Shown in pieces: positions 42,920 through 53,054 of a DNA stretch of 64,000 nt (position 1 is the stretch's first letter; the number at the start of each line of letters is the position of its first letter). Below the pieces are notes generated by a model, which saw only the letters and a list, made by a program, of their open reading frames with translations, was not told where the DNA came from and did not search any database. Source of the stretch: Verrucomicrobiota bacterium (GTDB lineage Bacteria > Verrucomicrobiota > Verrucomicrobiia > Opitutales > Opitutaceae); contig JAEZUE010000039.1 of NCBI GenBank assembly GCA_023443455.1, positions 67,900-131,899 of the forward strand. Reading direction: 5' to 3'. Made by a program: the position numbers and the translations under genes.

Positions 42920-44016
42920 CCCGCGAAGCCGTTGATCGTCGCGACGACGAAGTCGACCTGCGCGTCCGTCAGGTCCGGGAAGATCGGCAGGCTCAGGCAC
43001 TCCGCGCAGACCCGCTCCGCCTGCGGCAACGAACCGGCCGCGTATCCGAGAGTCGAATAGCACGGCTGCAGATGCAACGGCATCGGGTAGATCAGATCGG
43101 TGCCGATCTCGGCCTTCGTGAGGTGCTCGCGCAATGCCTCGCGCCGCGGATGGGTGACCGTGAACTGGTGGAACACCGATTCGCCCCACGCCTGCGGCTG
43201 GGGCACCGTCAGGCCCGCCAGCTTCAGCCCCGCGCGGTAGCGTGCCGCGACGGCGCGGCGACGCTCGGTCCACTTCGCGAGGTGCTTGAGCTTCACGCTC
43301 AGGGCGCCGGCCTGCAGCCCCTCCATGCGGAAGTTCCCTCCCACGTGGTCATGGTAGTAACGGCGCTCGGAACCATGCACGCGCAACACCCGCACTAGGC
43401 GCAGCACCTCGGCGTGCTTCGAGATCACCGCCCCACCCTCGCCGCAGCCGCCGAGGTTCTTGGTCGGGTAGAAGCTGAAGGTGCCGGCATCGCCGAGCAG
43501 ACCGACCGGACGCCCCCGATAGTGGGCGAGATGGGCCTGCGCGCAGTCCTCGATCACTTTCAGCCCGCGCTCCGCCGCCAGCGCGAGAATCTCGTCCATC
43601 GGCGCCGGCTGCCCGAAAAGATGCACGACCACGATCGCCTTCGTCTTGGGTGTCAGCGCCGCGCGGATCGTCTCGGCGGTCACGCAATAGTGCGCCGGAT
43701 CGATGTCGGCGAACACCGGACGCGCGCCGAGGTAGGTCGCCGTCCAGGCCGACGCGATGAACGTGAACGCCGGCACCACGATGTCGTCGCCCGGCCCCAG
43801 CCCCAGCGCCGTCGCCGCCAGCTGCAGCGCGCTCGTGCCGTTGTCCACCCCGACCGAATCCTGCGCGCCGCAGGCCGCGCCGAAGGCCTTCTCGAACTCC
43901 TCCACGTCGCGCCCGAGGCAAAAACGGTTGCCGTCGAGCGTGGACGCCCACGCGGCGAGAATCTCATCGCGCAAGGGCCGGTGCTGAAGCGTCAGATCGA
44001 GGAACGGAACTTTCAT
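42916..44016 (-). CDS. DegT/DnrJ/EryC1-family aminotransferase
   Basis: The 366-residue PLP enzyme opens MKVPFLDLTLQHRPLRDEI. It has GVDNGTSALQLAATALGLGPGD, VPAFTFIASAWTATYLGARPVF, VVVHLFGQPAPMD, VIEDCAQAHLA, PLP-lysine segment FSFYPTKNLGGCGEGG and VHGSERRYYHDHVGGNFRMEGLQA. The family transfers amino groups to keto-sugars of nucleotide sugars for surface glycans. The donor sugar cannot be told. It is coupled by ATGA to trpF. About 90 bases separate it from the membrane protein gene upstream. Confidence 0.92.
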   Translation of the reverse strand: MKVPFLDLTLQHRPLRDEILAAWASTLDGNRFCLGRDVEEFEKAFGAACGAQDSVGVDNGTSALQLAATALGLGPGDDIVVPAFTFIASAWTATYLGARPVFADIDPAHYCVTAETIRAALTPKTKAIVVVHLFGQPAPMDEILALAAERGLKVIEDCAQAHLAHYRGRPVGLLGDAGTFSFYPTKNLGGCGEGGAVISKHAEVLRLVRVLRVHGSERRYYHDHVGGNFRMEGLQAGALSVKLKHLAKWTERRRAVAARYRAGLKLAGLTVPQPQAWGESVFHQFTVTHPRREALREHLTKAEIGTDLIYPMPLHLQPCYSTLGYAAGSLPQAERVCAECLSLPIFPDLTDAQVDFVVATINGFAG

Positions 44017-44107
44017 GGGGCGACGATCAATTCAGACCCCGCGCCGGGAATCCATGCCAAACTCCGCGACATGCTGCGGTTCGAGCGAACCATCAACCCG
44101 CACGCGG

Positions 44108-45745
44108 TCACTCGGTCGGCCGGCGCCCGCCTTCCACCGCGTCGACCAGCTCCAGTCTCGGGTTGAGCACACAGACCGAGAACAACCGGGCGTCGGCGTT
44201 CGGCCCCTCCCGCTCCGCCGCTTCGGGCGAGTGGAACCTCAGCCCGCTCTCGCCTACTGGCACGACAAAAGCCGGTGTCTCGATGTCCGTCCAATCAACC
44301 CCCACCTGTCCGCGCCACAGTTCCCGGTCGCCGCTGGACACAATCACCTCGCGCCCGTCGAGCGAACGGGCCTTCGCGCGCAACACCACCGTCACCGCGC
44401 CCTGGTCCGACCAAAGATGGGCCCGCGCCTCGGCCGTCTGCGCGGACCAGGCCCAGACATCGGAGCCGTTCCGCTCCGCGCCGTAGAACCCGCCGGCCTC
44501 CTCCAGCAGGATCACCGTCGATGCCGCCCGGCTCCGGAACAGCGACGACTGGAGATCGGCCGGCGTCATCTCCACGAACCCGGCCGGCACGGACAGATTC
44601 ATCAACAACAGCCACACCGCCATCGACCGGCCGCCGCGGCGCACCGCCAGCACGTTGCAGGCGAGCAGGAGCGGCAGCACGACACGCAGCGCCGCACCGA
44701 AGATGCCTTCCCACACCGCCGGGCCGAGCACGAGCATGAGCAGCAACGACCCCATGCCCGTCCGCCACCAACGATCCTCCGGTCGCCAGATTCGGAGGAT
44801 GAATACGGCCTGCACGGTCAACGAGAACGTGGCCAACACCGAAGGCACGCCCAGCCGGATATCGCCCGTGCGTTGCAGAAAAGCGACCTCCTCGAACCAG
44901 TCGCGCCAGAGCCCCAGTCCGGGCCAATCGAAATTCCGGGTCACACCACCAACGGCTCCCGCCATGGCGGACACATACGCCATCCACAGCGCCAACGGCA
45001 CGGCCGCCACCACCACCCAACCGACCGAGCGGAACCAGTCGCGATCCGTCGGCCAGGCCCGGCTCAGCAGCCCCCACGCTCCGGCCAGGATCGTCTCCCG
45101 CGTCAACAACGCCGCACCGAACCACCCTGCGGCCACACCGCCGCGCCCGCGCTCCGCCCACCGGACCGCCAGCGCCAGCAGCAGCAGCGACGGCAGGTCG
45201 GCCAGCGCACAGCGCACGCTGGCCAGCGTGCCCGCCGACAACAGCACACCGGCCCAGCCCGCCAGCCCGAGCCAGCGGTCGCCGGCCTGCAACACGCCCC
45301 AAAGCACCCAGGCGAGGGCAAACCAGCCGACGATGTTCAACCACGGAAACACTCCGACGATGCGTTCCGGATCGCCGAGACCGGCGCACCACGCCACCGC
45401 CGGCATCAGGATGCGCCGCGCCCGATAGGGCAACGAATCGACCGCTCGTTCGAGTCTCGGATCGCGCAACGAAGGATCACACGCGATCTGCACATAGAAC
45501 TGCCCGTCGTAGCCGCCGTTGCCCCGCAGCATCGGCCCGTCTCGCAGCACCGGAAGGCTGGTTTCCCGGATCCGCCCATCCAGCATGAGCAACCCCGAAA
45601 ACCGGTAGACCGGATCCCACATGGGCAGGAGCAAAGCGATGAACGCGGCCACCACACCCGCGGCCGCGAGGCGACGGAGCATCCGCCCATCCGCCCACCT
45701 GGCGAAGAGCCGTGGCGCCACGCGCCGCCAGGCACCGGTCGGCAT
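44108..45745 (-). CDS. polytopic membrane protein, AZOBR_p60025-like surface glycopolymer family
   Basis: About 545 residues with 10 or so membrane helices in the first 400, then a soluble C-terminal beta-rich domain. After the first helix it has YRFSGLLMLDGR and GYDGQFYVQIACDPSLRDPRLE, the Asp-containing loop typical of this GT-C-like family. FPWLNIVGWFALAWVLWG follows. The fold and the loop suggest a lipid-linked sugar transferase, but no substrate is known. The start at 45745 gives a short basic N-terminus before the first helix. It is divergent from the TPR-type protein at 45923. Confidence 0.75.
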   Translation of the reverse strand: MPTGAWRRVAPRLFARWADGRMLRRLAAAGVVAAFIALLLPMWDPVYRFSGLLMLDGRIRETSLPVLRDGPMLRGNGGYDGQFYVQIACDPSLRDPRLERAVDSLPYRARRILMPAVAWCAGLGDPERIVGVFPWLNIVGWFALAWVLWGVLQAGDRWLGLAGWAGVLLSAGTLASVRCALADLPSLLLLALAVRWAERGRGGVAAGWFGAALLTRETILAGAWGLLSRAWPTDRDWFRSVGWVVVAAVPLALWMAYVSAMAGAVGGVTRNFDWPGLGLWRDWFEEVAFLQRTGDIRLGVPSVLATFSLTVQAVFILRIWRPEDRWWRTGMGSLLLMLVLGPAVWEGIFGAALRVVLPLLLACNVLAVRRGGRSMAVWLLLMNLSVPAGFVEMTPADLQSSLFRSRAASTVILLEEAGGFYGAERNGSDVWAWSAQTAEARAHLWSDQGAVTVVLRAKARSLDGREVIVSSGDRELWRGQVGVDWTDIETPAFVVPVGESGLRFHSPEAAEREGPNADARLFSVCVLNPRLELVDAVEGGRRPTE

Positions 45746-45922
45746 AGGTTCGCATCCGCGCCTCACCGCTTGGCTCCTTCCCGGTCGATTCGTGCTGTCC
45801 GTGATTCCGGAATCATCCCGCCAAAAAGTCAGGCCCGGGCCGCCGATTCCAACCAAATCCGTGTTCAACGTCGCGTGCGCTTTGGCTTCCCATTTCCCCC
45901 GCCTGCCGCGTTGAATCGCCCC

Positions 45923-48244
45923 ATGTCCGTGCGCGGCAAACTCCTTTCCCCGACCGTCCTCGCCACCCTCGCCCTGTTCCTCGGCACGCTGCTGCTCTAC
46001 GCACGCTCCGCCGGATACGATTTCCTCAACTACGACGACCCGCGCTACATCACCGCGAACCCCGAAGTCCGCGAGGGAATTACCGTCGACAGCCTGCGGT
46101 GGGCGGTCACCGGCTCCGCCGACCTCTGGAATCCGGTCACGCGGCTCACGCACCTGCTCGATGTGCAGCTCTTCGGGCTCGACGTCCGCGGCCACCACTG
46201 GACGAGCAACCTCTGGCAGGCCCTCAACGCCGGGCTCGCCTTCCTGCTGCTGCGCCGGCTCACGGGCTCATTGTGGACCAGCGCGCTCTGCGCCGCGGTC
46301 TTCGCGTGGCATCCGCTCCGCGTCGAGAGCGTCTCCTGGATCAGCGAGCGCAAGGATGTCGTCAGCGTCTTTTTCGGCCTGCTCACGCTGCTCGGCTACA
46401 CCGTGTACGGCCAACGTCTCGCCGCCGGCGCATCCGTTCCCTCGACACGCCGGGCCTACGCGGGCACGCTGCTCGCCTTCACCGCCGCCCTGCTCTCGAA
46501 ACCGAGCATGGTCGCCCTGCCCGGGGTGTTGTTCCTGCTGGACTTCTGGCCGTTGGGCCGGCTCGCCGACCTGCGCGCCGCCCGGCTGCGTCGGCTCGTC
46601 CTTGAGAAGATTCCGTTCGCCCTCCTGGCGGTGGTGTTCTCCGTCATCACGATCCACACCCAGACGGCGGCGAAGTGTTTCCAGCTCGAGCTGCCGCTCC
46701 TGGCGCGACTGCTCAACGCGCTCGTCAGCATTCCCCGCTACCTCGGAAAGCTCTTCTGGCCGTTCGACCTCGCCGTCGCCTACCCCCATCCGGTCTGGTG
46801 GCCAGTGTGGCTGGTCGCGTTTTCCGTGTTCGTCGTCGCCGGAATCTCGTACGCCGCGTGGCGCCTGCGGCGGTCGGCGCCGTGGCTCGCCGTCGGCTGG
46901 CTCTGGTTTCTCGGCATGCTCGTGCCGGTGATCGGCCTCGTGCAGGTCGGCTTCCAGTCGATCGCCGACCGCTACACCTTCTTCCCGCTGCTCGGGGCGC
47001 AGATTGCGCTGTTCTGGACGCTTCGATCGCTCCTTCCCCGCGTTCTGCCGCGGACAGTGATCGCGTTGGGCTCGGGTCTTCTCGTACTCGGCTGCGCCGC
47101 CCGCACCTGGGACCAGCAATCCCGGTGGCACGACCCGGTCACGCTGTTCGAGCATGCCATCGCCGTCACCGGACCCAACCACACCGCGCAGGGATTTCTC
47201 GCCTACAGCCTCGCCGGCCTCGGCCGCGCCGAGGAAGCCCGCCAGCATGCGAAGATCGCGCTGGCGCTCGAACCGGAGAATCGCACCGCGCTGGTCACGC
47301 TCGCCCGCCTCGCGCTCGCCGAACGGCAGTACGAGAGCGCCGCCGACACGTTCGCCACGGTGCTGGCCCTCGATCCGCAGGATCTCGACACCGCCCTCGG
47401 TCGTGCCAAGGCGCTATGGGGACTCGGGCAGCCCGAGCAAGTGCTCGCCCAACTGCAACCCTTCGTCGACACCGACAACACCAACCTCGAGCTTCTCCAG
47501 TCCTACGCCTTCGCCCTCATCAAGCTGGGCCGGCAAGCTGAAGCCGAGCAGCCCATTCTCCGCGCAATCGCGCGCTACCCCGACAGCCCCGACCTGCACG
47601 TCCTGCATGCCACCGTGCTCGATGCGGCCGGTCGGCCCGACCAGGCGATCGAAGCGTTCGCCGGAGCGGTCGCGCTCACCCCCGACGATCCGGCCCTCCT
47701 GCTCGACCACGCCCGTTTCCTCGTTCGCCACAACCGCACGGACCAAGCGCTCGATGTCTACGCCCGACTCGCCCGGCTCCGCCCCGAGTCCGCCCTACCG
47801 AGGTTCGAGGCGGCGCTGCTCTGCCTCAACACCGGCTCGGCCGATCGGGGCACCGCGCTCCTGCACGACGCGATCGCCGCCGAACCGGCCTTTGCGCCGG
47901 CAAGACTCACCCTCGCCCAGCAGACCGAAGCGGCCGGCAACACCGCCGAAGCCGATCGCGTCTGGCGCGAAGGCGCCGCCGCGATCGCGCCCGACGCCGA
48001 CTTCGAGTGCGCCCGGGCCGAGGCGCTCGCCCGCCGCCGCGATTTTCCGGGAGCGCTCGAACACTACCGCAAAGCCACCGGCCTCGCCCCGAACAACGCC
48101 CAGGCCCACGCCGGCCTCGGCTACATGCTGATGCTGACCGGCGACCGTGCCGGTGCGCTCGCCGCCTGGGAACAGGCGCTACGGCTCCAGCCCGATTTCC
48201 CCGGCCTCGCCGAGCGTGTCCGCCGGATGAAGACCAGCCGCTGA
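45923..48244 (+). CDS. polytopic membrane protein with C-terminal TPR repeats (TMTC-like)
   Basis: The 773-residue protein has an N-terminal GT-C-like membrane part of about 10 helices. Its first loop, YDFLNYDDPRYITANPEVREGI, holds the DD pair typical of the family, and LWNPVTRLTHLLDVQLFG with HHWTSNLWQALNAGL follows. From about residue 420 there are nine or more TPR-type helical repeats (AEEARQHAKIALALEPENR and onward). Relatives are thought to mannosylate or otherwise modify proteins. ATG at 45923 begins MSVRGKLLSPTVLATLALFLG. Confidence 0.85.
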   Translation: MSVRGKLLSPTVLATLALFLGTLLLYARSAGYDFLNYDDPRYITANPEVREGITVDSLRWAVTGSADLWNPVTRLTHLLDVQLFGLDVRGHHWTSNLWQALNAGLAFLLLRRLTGSLWTSALCAAVFAWHPLRVESVSWISERKDVVSVFFGLLTLLGYTVYGQRLAAGASVPSTRRAYAGTLLAFTAALLSKPSMVALPGVLFLLDFWPLGRLADLRAARLRRLVLEKIPFALLAVVFSVITIHTQTAAKCFQLELPLLARLLNALVSIPRYLGKLFWPFDLAVAYPHPVWWPVWLVAFSVFVVAGISYAAWRLRRSAPWLAVGWLWFLGMLVPVIGLVQVGFQSIADRYTFFPLLGAQIALFWTLRSLLPRVLPRTVIALGSGLLVLGCAARTWDQQSRWHDPVTLFEHAIAVTGPNHTAQGFLAYSLAGLGRAEEARQHAKIALALEPENRTALVTLARLALAERQYESAADTFATVLALDPQDLDTALGRAKALWGLGQPEQVLAQLQPFVDTDNTNLELLQSYAFALIKLGRQAEAEQPILRAIARYPDSPDLHVLHATVLDAAGRPDQAIEAFAGAVALTPDDPALLLDHARFLVRHNRTDQALDVYARLARLRPESALPRFEAALLCLNTGSADRGTALLHDAIAAEPAFAPARLTLAQQTEAAGNTAEADRVWREGAAAIAPDADFECARAEALARRRDFPGALEHYRKATGLAPNNAQAHAGLGYMLMLTGDRAGALAAWEQALRLQPDFPGLAERVRRMKTSR

Positions 48245-48429
48245 AGGGTCGCTTCGCCGTAAGCACTCGGCCGAGTGCCGAGTGACAAGCGTCGAGGGGC
48301 CGATCACAGAGGAGATCGAGCGAAGCGCTCGTGTTGGAAGCTCGCCACCGATGCTTTGGCGCTCGCCCCTCGACGCTCGCCTCTCGACCGCATCATCACG
48401 GCATGGCAAGCGCCACTCCGGCCGCCGCC
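48245..48429. other. intergenic with inverted repeats
   Basis: It holds a perfect 16-bp palindrome (GCACTCGG/CCGAGTGC, 48263-48278). A pair of CGTCGAGGGG and CCCCTCGACG arms lies about 65 bases apart. It sits between convergent genes and may act as a terminator, though there is no T run. Confidence 0.5.
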
Positions 48430-50484
48430 CTACTCCGGCAATACAAACTGCAGATCCTTCGCCTTCAGGCGGGCGACGATCGGCTCGAACGCCTCGTCGG
48501 TCTGCGCGTGGTCGTGCAACAGGATCACCTCGTCGCCGGTCGCCGAGTTCAGCCCGAGCGCCATCTCCGGCGCCACCCGATCCATGCGCGCGAACACGTC
48601 GGCCAACGTGCGCACATCGGTGCCCGGATACGGCGCGGCGATCGACCACTCCTTCACGTCGTAGGTGCACGACCAGTCGACATCCGCCGCCACGGCCCCG
48701 GGCCAGCGCACCCCGGGCAGTGCCGGCACCGTGTAGCCGAGCTCGCGCAGGCAGTCCTGGATCGTCGCCTTGCGCGCGGCGCCCTCGGGCGTGGGCTGGG
48801 CAAACGTGTCCGATCCGGTCAGCGCGCCCTTGTCGAGATACGGGAAACGGAAGTACTTCGCCGGTCGCTGCACCCCGGCCTCGGCGTAGATCGCTTCGAT
48901 GATCGCATCCGTACGACGGATCTCCCCGCCGCAGTCCTCCACGGAGATCTTCGAGAAGAACGGATGGCCATACGAGTGGTTTGCGACGATGAAGCCGCGC
49001 CGGATGGCGTCGACGGCGATGGCGCGATGCGCCTCGAGCGCCTGTCCGGTGCAGAACAGGATAGCGGGAATGCCGCGCGCCTCGAGCGCATCGAGCTTGC
49101 GCGGGGTCGCGGCGGTCGGGCCGTCGTCGATCGTCAGATACGCCCGTTTGCCCAGGCCGCCCCGCGCAGGGATGCCGTCGAGGTTCTGCGACCGCAGCCG
49201 CGAGAAATGGCCGCGCAACACCGCCAGCGTGCTCGCGTCACAGTCGAGCACGGTGTTCCGCCCGGGCTCCTCCTGCTGCATGTCGCCCACGCCGATGCCG
49301 TCCGCCGCGTCGCCGAACTCCGGCGGGCGGCCCTCGCCGCCCCACAGCCAGAAGTTGGAACCCGCGGCGGGGCCGCCGGATTGCCGCGACGCCTCGATCA
49401 GGCCGAACACCTCGGCGTAGAAACGATCCCGGCAGGTCGTCGGCACCTCCGCCCCGAGCCCGCCGTCACGGTCCAGCCCGAACTCCTCGCACACCAGCGG
49501 CTTCTCGAGCCGGGCCGCCGCGGCGAAATGCTCCAACACATAGTCGCGCGTGCGCCCGAGGGTATTGTCGATGGTCTCGTGGGGACGCCGCAGGTCGAAC
49601 CAGCTCCAGTTCTTCGGCCAAAGATGGAAGCAGGCATAGTCGATCCCGGGCAGAGCATGCAGGGCGCTGAAGTTTTCGAGCGAATACCCGCAGCCCCACG
49701 CCCCTTCGCTCCCGGTAGTCACGAGATGGTTCGGATCGAGCGAATGGATGTACGCGGAGGTCTCGTCGGCCCAGCGCAGCAGGGCCGCGAACAGCTCGGC
49801 CTCGCGCCCCGCGACATCGCCGCGCCGGGGCTCGTTGGCCAGTTCCCAGGCCATGATCGCCGGATCGTCGCGATAGCGCAGACCCGAAACGGTGTTCTTC
49901 CGCCCCAGCAGCATCGCGATGTGGGCGCGGTTCATCGCCTGCGCCTTCGCGTCGGTGTAGTACGCAGTGACGGCGGCGTTGTAGTCGGTCCATGCTGCGA
50001 CGTTCACTCCCGGGGCCGGCTCGCCCGTGGCCCACGACAGATACTGCGGCATGCCACCCGACCAATCCCAGAAATTGTTGAGGAAAACGACCAGGCGCAT
50101 CCCCCGCCGCCCGGCCTCGGCGACGAGGAAGTCGAGCCCCTGCAACACATCCTCGTCGTAGCGGCCCGGTGCGATCTGCATCGCCGGAGCCAACGCCCCG
50201 GGCACATCGCAAGCCTCGGCCGCGCCGAGCACGCGGAGGTTGTTCACGCCCAGCGCCTGCAACCGGTCGAGCTCCCGCAGCAGGCGCGCCCGGCCCACGG
50301 GATTCGCCGGCCGCCCGAGATGCGCGCCGTACCAGAGGTTGGTGCCGCAGACCACGTACGGTTCGCCGGCGAGCGTGAAACGGCGGCCATCGACTTCGAC
50401 GAAAGAGGCGGCGGGTTCGGCGACGGCAGACATGGCAAGGGCGATGAACGGAAGGGACAGGAGGAGAGCGGAGGGGATACGCAC
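48430..50484 (-). CDS. bimodular secreted GH5-type (mannanase-like) hydrolase fused to a polysaccharide deacetylase
   Basis: The 684-residue protein opens with a signal peptide (MRIPSALLLSLPFIALAMSAVA). Residues 25 to about 440 are a GH5-like barrel with GTNLWYGAHLG, NNLRVLG, MAWELANEPRRGD (acid/base Glu), CFHLWPKNW and KPLVCEEFGLDRDG (nucleophile Glu). Residues 460-684 are a NodB/CE4 deacetylase with LTIDDGPTAATP (Asp pair), NHSYGHPFF (HxxxH zinc site), FRFPYLDKG and a late LLHDH. The first part should cut beta-mannan-like chains, the second remove N- or O-acetyl groups. One secreted protein would do both. The 200 bases upstream hold nothing clear. Confidence 0.88.
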   Translation of the reverse strand: MRIPSALLLSLPFIALAMSAVAEPAASFVEVDGRRFTLAGEPYVVCGTNLWYGAHLGRPANPVGRARLLRELDRLQALGVNNLRVLGAAEACDVPGALAPAMQIAPGRYDEDVLQGLDFLVAEAGRRGMRLVVFLNNFWDWSGGMPQYLSWATGEPAPGVNVAAWTDYNAAVTAYYTDAKAQAMNRAHIAMLLGRKNTVSGLRYRDDPAIMAWELANEPRRGDVAGREAELFAALLRWADETSAYIHSLDPNHLVTTGSEGAWGCGYSLENFSALHALPGIDYACFHLWPKNWSWFDLRRPHETIDNTLGRTRDYVLEHFAAAARLEKPLVCEEFGLDRDGGLGAEVPTTCRDRFYAEVFGLIEASRQSGGPAAGSNFWLWGGEGRPPEFGDAADGIGVGDMQQEEPGRNTVLDCDASTLAVLRGHFSRLRSQNLDGIPARGGLGKRAYLTIDDGPTAATPRKLDALEARGIPAILFCTGQALEAHRAIAVDAIRRGFIVANHSYGHPFFSKISVEDCGGEIRRTDAIIEAIYAEAGVQRPAKYFRFPYLDKGALTGSDTFAQPTPEGAARKATIQDCLRELGYTVPALPGVRWPGAVAADVDWSCTYDVKEWSIAAPYPGTDVRTLADVFARMDRVAPEMALGLNSATGDEVILLHDHAQTDEAFEPIVARLKAKDLQFVLPE

Positions 50485-50684
50485 GGGACCGGGTTGGGGA
50501 AGCCGGATCGTGGCCCGCCGCTGCCACGGGGCAACCCCCGAGGGCGACCTGTTGCATCAACTGGGAGAGACGGACCAAGCGCCCCGGAAACCGGGTCGAG
50601 GGCAACCCGCCCCCCCCGCGTGCCATCTCCCTCTTCCTGCAAATGAGGCCGCTCCCGAGTCGGCGGCCATGGCAGGGACCCGGA

Positions 50685-53054
50685 TCACACCGTGCGCGCC
50701 AACCGGTGCACCCGCGTGAGCAGCTCCTCGCGCGAATACGGCTTGCCGAGCAGCTCGCAACCCTCCGCCGGCACGGCGCTCGCCGGCAGCATCTCCGCCG
50801 CGTAACCACTGCAGAACAACACCGGCAGCCCCGGGCACTCCGCCCGGATGTGCTCCTGCACCTGCCGCCCGTTCCTCTTCGGCATCAGCACATCGAGCAC
50901 CGCGAGCCGCAGCTCGCGATGATGCCGGGACAACAACTGGATGGCCGCCTCGCCGTCGGCCGCGGTGAGCACCTGGAAACCGTTCTGCTCGAGCAGGCGC
51001 ACGCCGATCCGCCGCACGTGCGGGTCGTCCTCGGCCAGGAGCACCTTGCCCTGCCCTCGCGGAATCGCATCGCGCGGCAGTACCCGCCCGACCTCGACCG
51101 ACCCCGCGCACAACGGCAGCAGGATCTTGAACGACGTGCCCGCCCCTTCCTCGCTGTACACGTCGATCGAGCCGCCATGTTGTCCCACGATTCCGTAGAC
51201 CACGGCCAACCCCAGGCCGGTGCCCTTGCCCGGCTCCTTCGTGGTGAAGAACGGCTCGAAAAGCCGCCGCCGCACCTCCGCCGACATGCCGCAGCCCGTG
51301 TCGCTCACGGTCAGCCGCAGGTACTCGCCGGGACGACGCTCCTTCGCCCCTTCGCACTCCTCCGCTTCGAGCCGCACCCGCTCGAGCGCGATGGCGATCC
51401 GCCCGCCGGAGAACATCGCGTCGCGGGCGTTCAAACACAGGTTGAGCAACACCTGCTCGAGCTGCCCCTTGTCCGCGAGCATCGTGCACGGCTTGCTCAA
51501 CAGGGTAAGCTGCACGTCGATGTGCTCGCCCAGGACCCGCCGCAGCATCTTGGCCATGCCCTCGACCAGCACGTCCGGATCGATCTCCTCGGTGCGCAAC
51601 TGTTGCCGCCGGCCCAACGCGAGCAGCTGCTGCGTGAGCTGCGCCGCGCGGTCCGTCGACTCACGGATGATCGCCAGATCGTCCCTCGCCTCCGCCGAGC
51701 CGCCCACGGCATCCTCCAGGAACGAGGCATGGCCGCGGATCACCTGCAGGATGTTGTTGAAGTCGTGCGCCACCCCGCCGGCGAGCAGCCCGATCGCCTC
51801 CATCTTCTGGGCCGAGCGCAGCTTCTCCTCCGCCCACCGCAGGGCCTTCTCCGCGCGTATCCGCCGCAGGTTGTTCACCGAGAGCACCACCACCGCCGCC
51901 ACCAGCGCCACGAAGGCGCCGCCGATCCACGGCAGGCGCGAGCGGTTGATCTGGTAGAAGGTCTGCGGGGCGTTGGTCACCACCGTGCCCGGGGGGAGCT
52001 GCTTCAACGAAAAACCGTGGCGCCGCAACTGCGGGTAGTTCACCTCGAGCCGCTGCGGCGTGTGCCTCTCCACGGGAATCGCCGCCGCCGGCTCGCCGCG
52101 CAGCACCCGCAGCACCAGTTCGCCGACCTTTGCGCCGTGCACGTCGGCCACCACCAGGCCGCCGCCGATCCCATCCCACGGCTTCACCGACCAGTCCACG
52201 TCGCCGGGCGGCCGCGAGGTGATGAACACCGGCCGGTTGGCGCGGGTCGCCAGGGCCTCGGTGAACGCGCCGCTGTTGTAGTTGTTCCGCCCCTCCACAT
52301 CCCGGGTCACGTCGAGGATCAGGCCGACCGTGCCGTCGGGCAGCGACGCGAGCCGCTCGACGAGCTCGGCGCTCGTCCACTCGGTGTAGTACTCGAACTG
52401 GTAGAACGCGGCGTACTTGCGCGCATGCCCCCGGAACGAGTGCAGCGAGGCCTGGGCGCTCGTCGCCGGGTTGCTGACCACGAGCACCCGCCGCGCCGTC
52501 GGCACGAGCGCGCCGATGAGCGCGAACGTGCCGCTGTAGTCCGACTCCTCCGACACGCCGGTGCAGTTCGGCTGGCCCGCCAGCCGCTCCGGCGTGACGA
52601 GGTTGAGCCCGCCGAACACCAGCGGCACCGCGGCACCGCCGAGCTCGGCCCGATGCTTCGCCGCGAAATCGAAGGCGGGATCGTCCAGCGTCACGATCAC
52701 CCGCGGCGGGCGTACCCGGCACTTCGAGACCACGTCGGCCAGCAACGCCGCCTCCCGCTCCGGGGCCGGGAAACGCTTGAAATCGAGATACTCGATCACC
52801 GGTTCGATCTCCGGATGTTCGGCCTTGATCACCGAAATCATGCCCCGGAGCTCGTCCTCGCTCCAGTTGTACCCCGGAGCATACGAGTTGATCACCAGGA
52901 TGTCGGGTACGGGCTTCGGCCCCACGCTCCCGGTCTGCCCCCGCAGCGGGGCGATCACCGCCACCAACGTCCCAAGCAGCACTGCGGCCACGCGGAAAAC
53001 GGCGCGGCGGCCACGGATTTCCGGCACAAGGGGTTGCGGAGGGTTCGGCAACAT
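50685..53054 (-). CDS. hybrid histidine kinase with periplasmic ABC-substrate-binding-type sensor
   Basis: About 789 residues. A signal-anchor helix (AVFRVAAVLLGTLVAVIAP) precedes a periplasmic binding-protein-like sensor (PDILVINSYAPGYNWSEDE, VPLVFGGLNLVTPERLAG, VLVVSNPATSAQASL, GGGLVVADVHGAKVGEL). A second helix (IGGAFVALVAAVVVLSV) follows. Then come HisKA (GGVAHDFNNILQVIRG), HATPase (NLCLNARDAMFSGG, DTGCGMSAEV, GTGLGLAVV) and a C-terminal receiver (LLAEDDPHV, AVLDVLMPKRNG, GKPY). The ligand is unknown. ATG at 53054 was chosen; the frame runs on to 53777 through the next gene and that part is rejected. Confidence 0.9.
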   Translation of the reverse strand: MLPNPPQPLVPEIRGRRAVFRVAAVLLGTLVAVIAPLRGQTGSVGPKPVPDILVINSYAPGYNWSEDELRGMISVIKAEHPEIEPVIEYLDFKRFPAPEREAALLADVVSKCRVRPPRVIVTLDDPAFDFAAKHRAELGGAAVPLVFGGLNLVTPERLAGQPNCTGVSEESDYSGTFALIGALVPTARRVLVVSNPATSAQASLHSFRGHARKYAAFYQFEYYTEWTSAELVERLASLPDGTVGLILDVTRDVEGRNNYNSGAFTEALATRANRPVFITSRPPGDVDWSVKPWDGIGGGLVVADVHGAKVGELVLRVLRGEPAAAIPVERHTPQRLEVNYPQLRRHGFSLKQLPPGTVVTNAPQTFYQINRSRLPWIGGAFVALVAAVVVLSVNNLRRIRAEKALRWAEEKLRSAQKMEAIGLLAGGVAHDFNNILQVIRGHASFLEDAVGGSAEARDDLAIIRESTDRAAQLTQQLLALGRRQQLRTEEIDPDVLVEGMAKMLRRVLGEHIDVQLTLLSKPCTMLADKGQLEQVLLNLCLNARDAMFSGGRIAIALERVRLEAEECEGAKERRPGEYLRLTVSDTGCGMSAEVRRRLFEPFFTTKEPGKGTGLGLAVVYGIVGQHGGSIDVYSEEGAGTSFKILLPLCAGSVEVGRVLPRDAIPRGQGKVLLAEDDPHVRRIGVRLLEQNGFQVLTAADGEAAIQLLSRHHRELRLAVLDVLMPKRNGRQVQEHIRAECPGLPVLFCSGYAAEMLPASAVPAEGCELLGKPYSREELLTRVHRLARTV

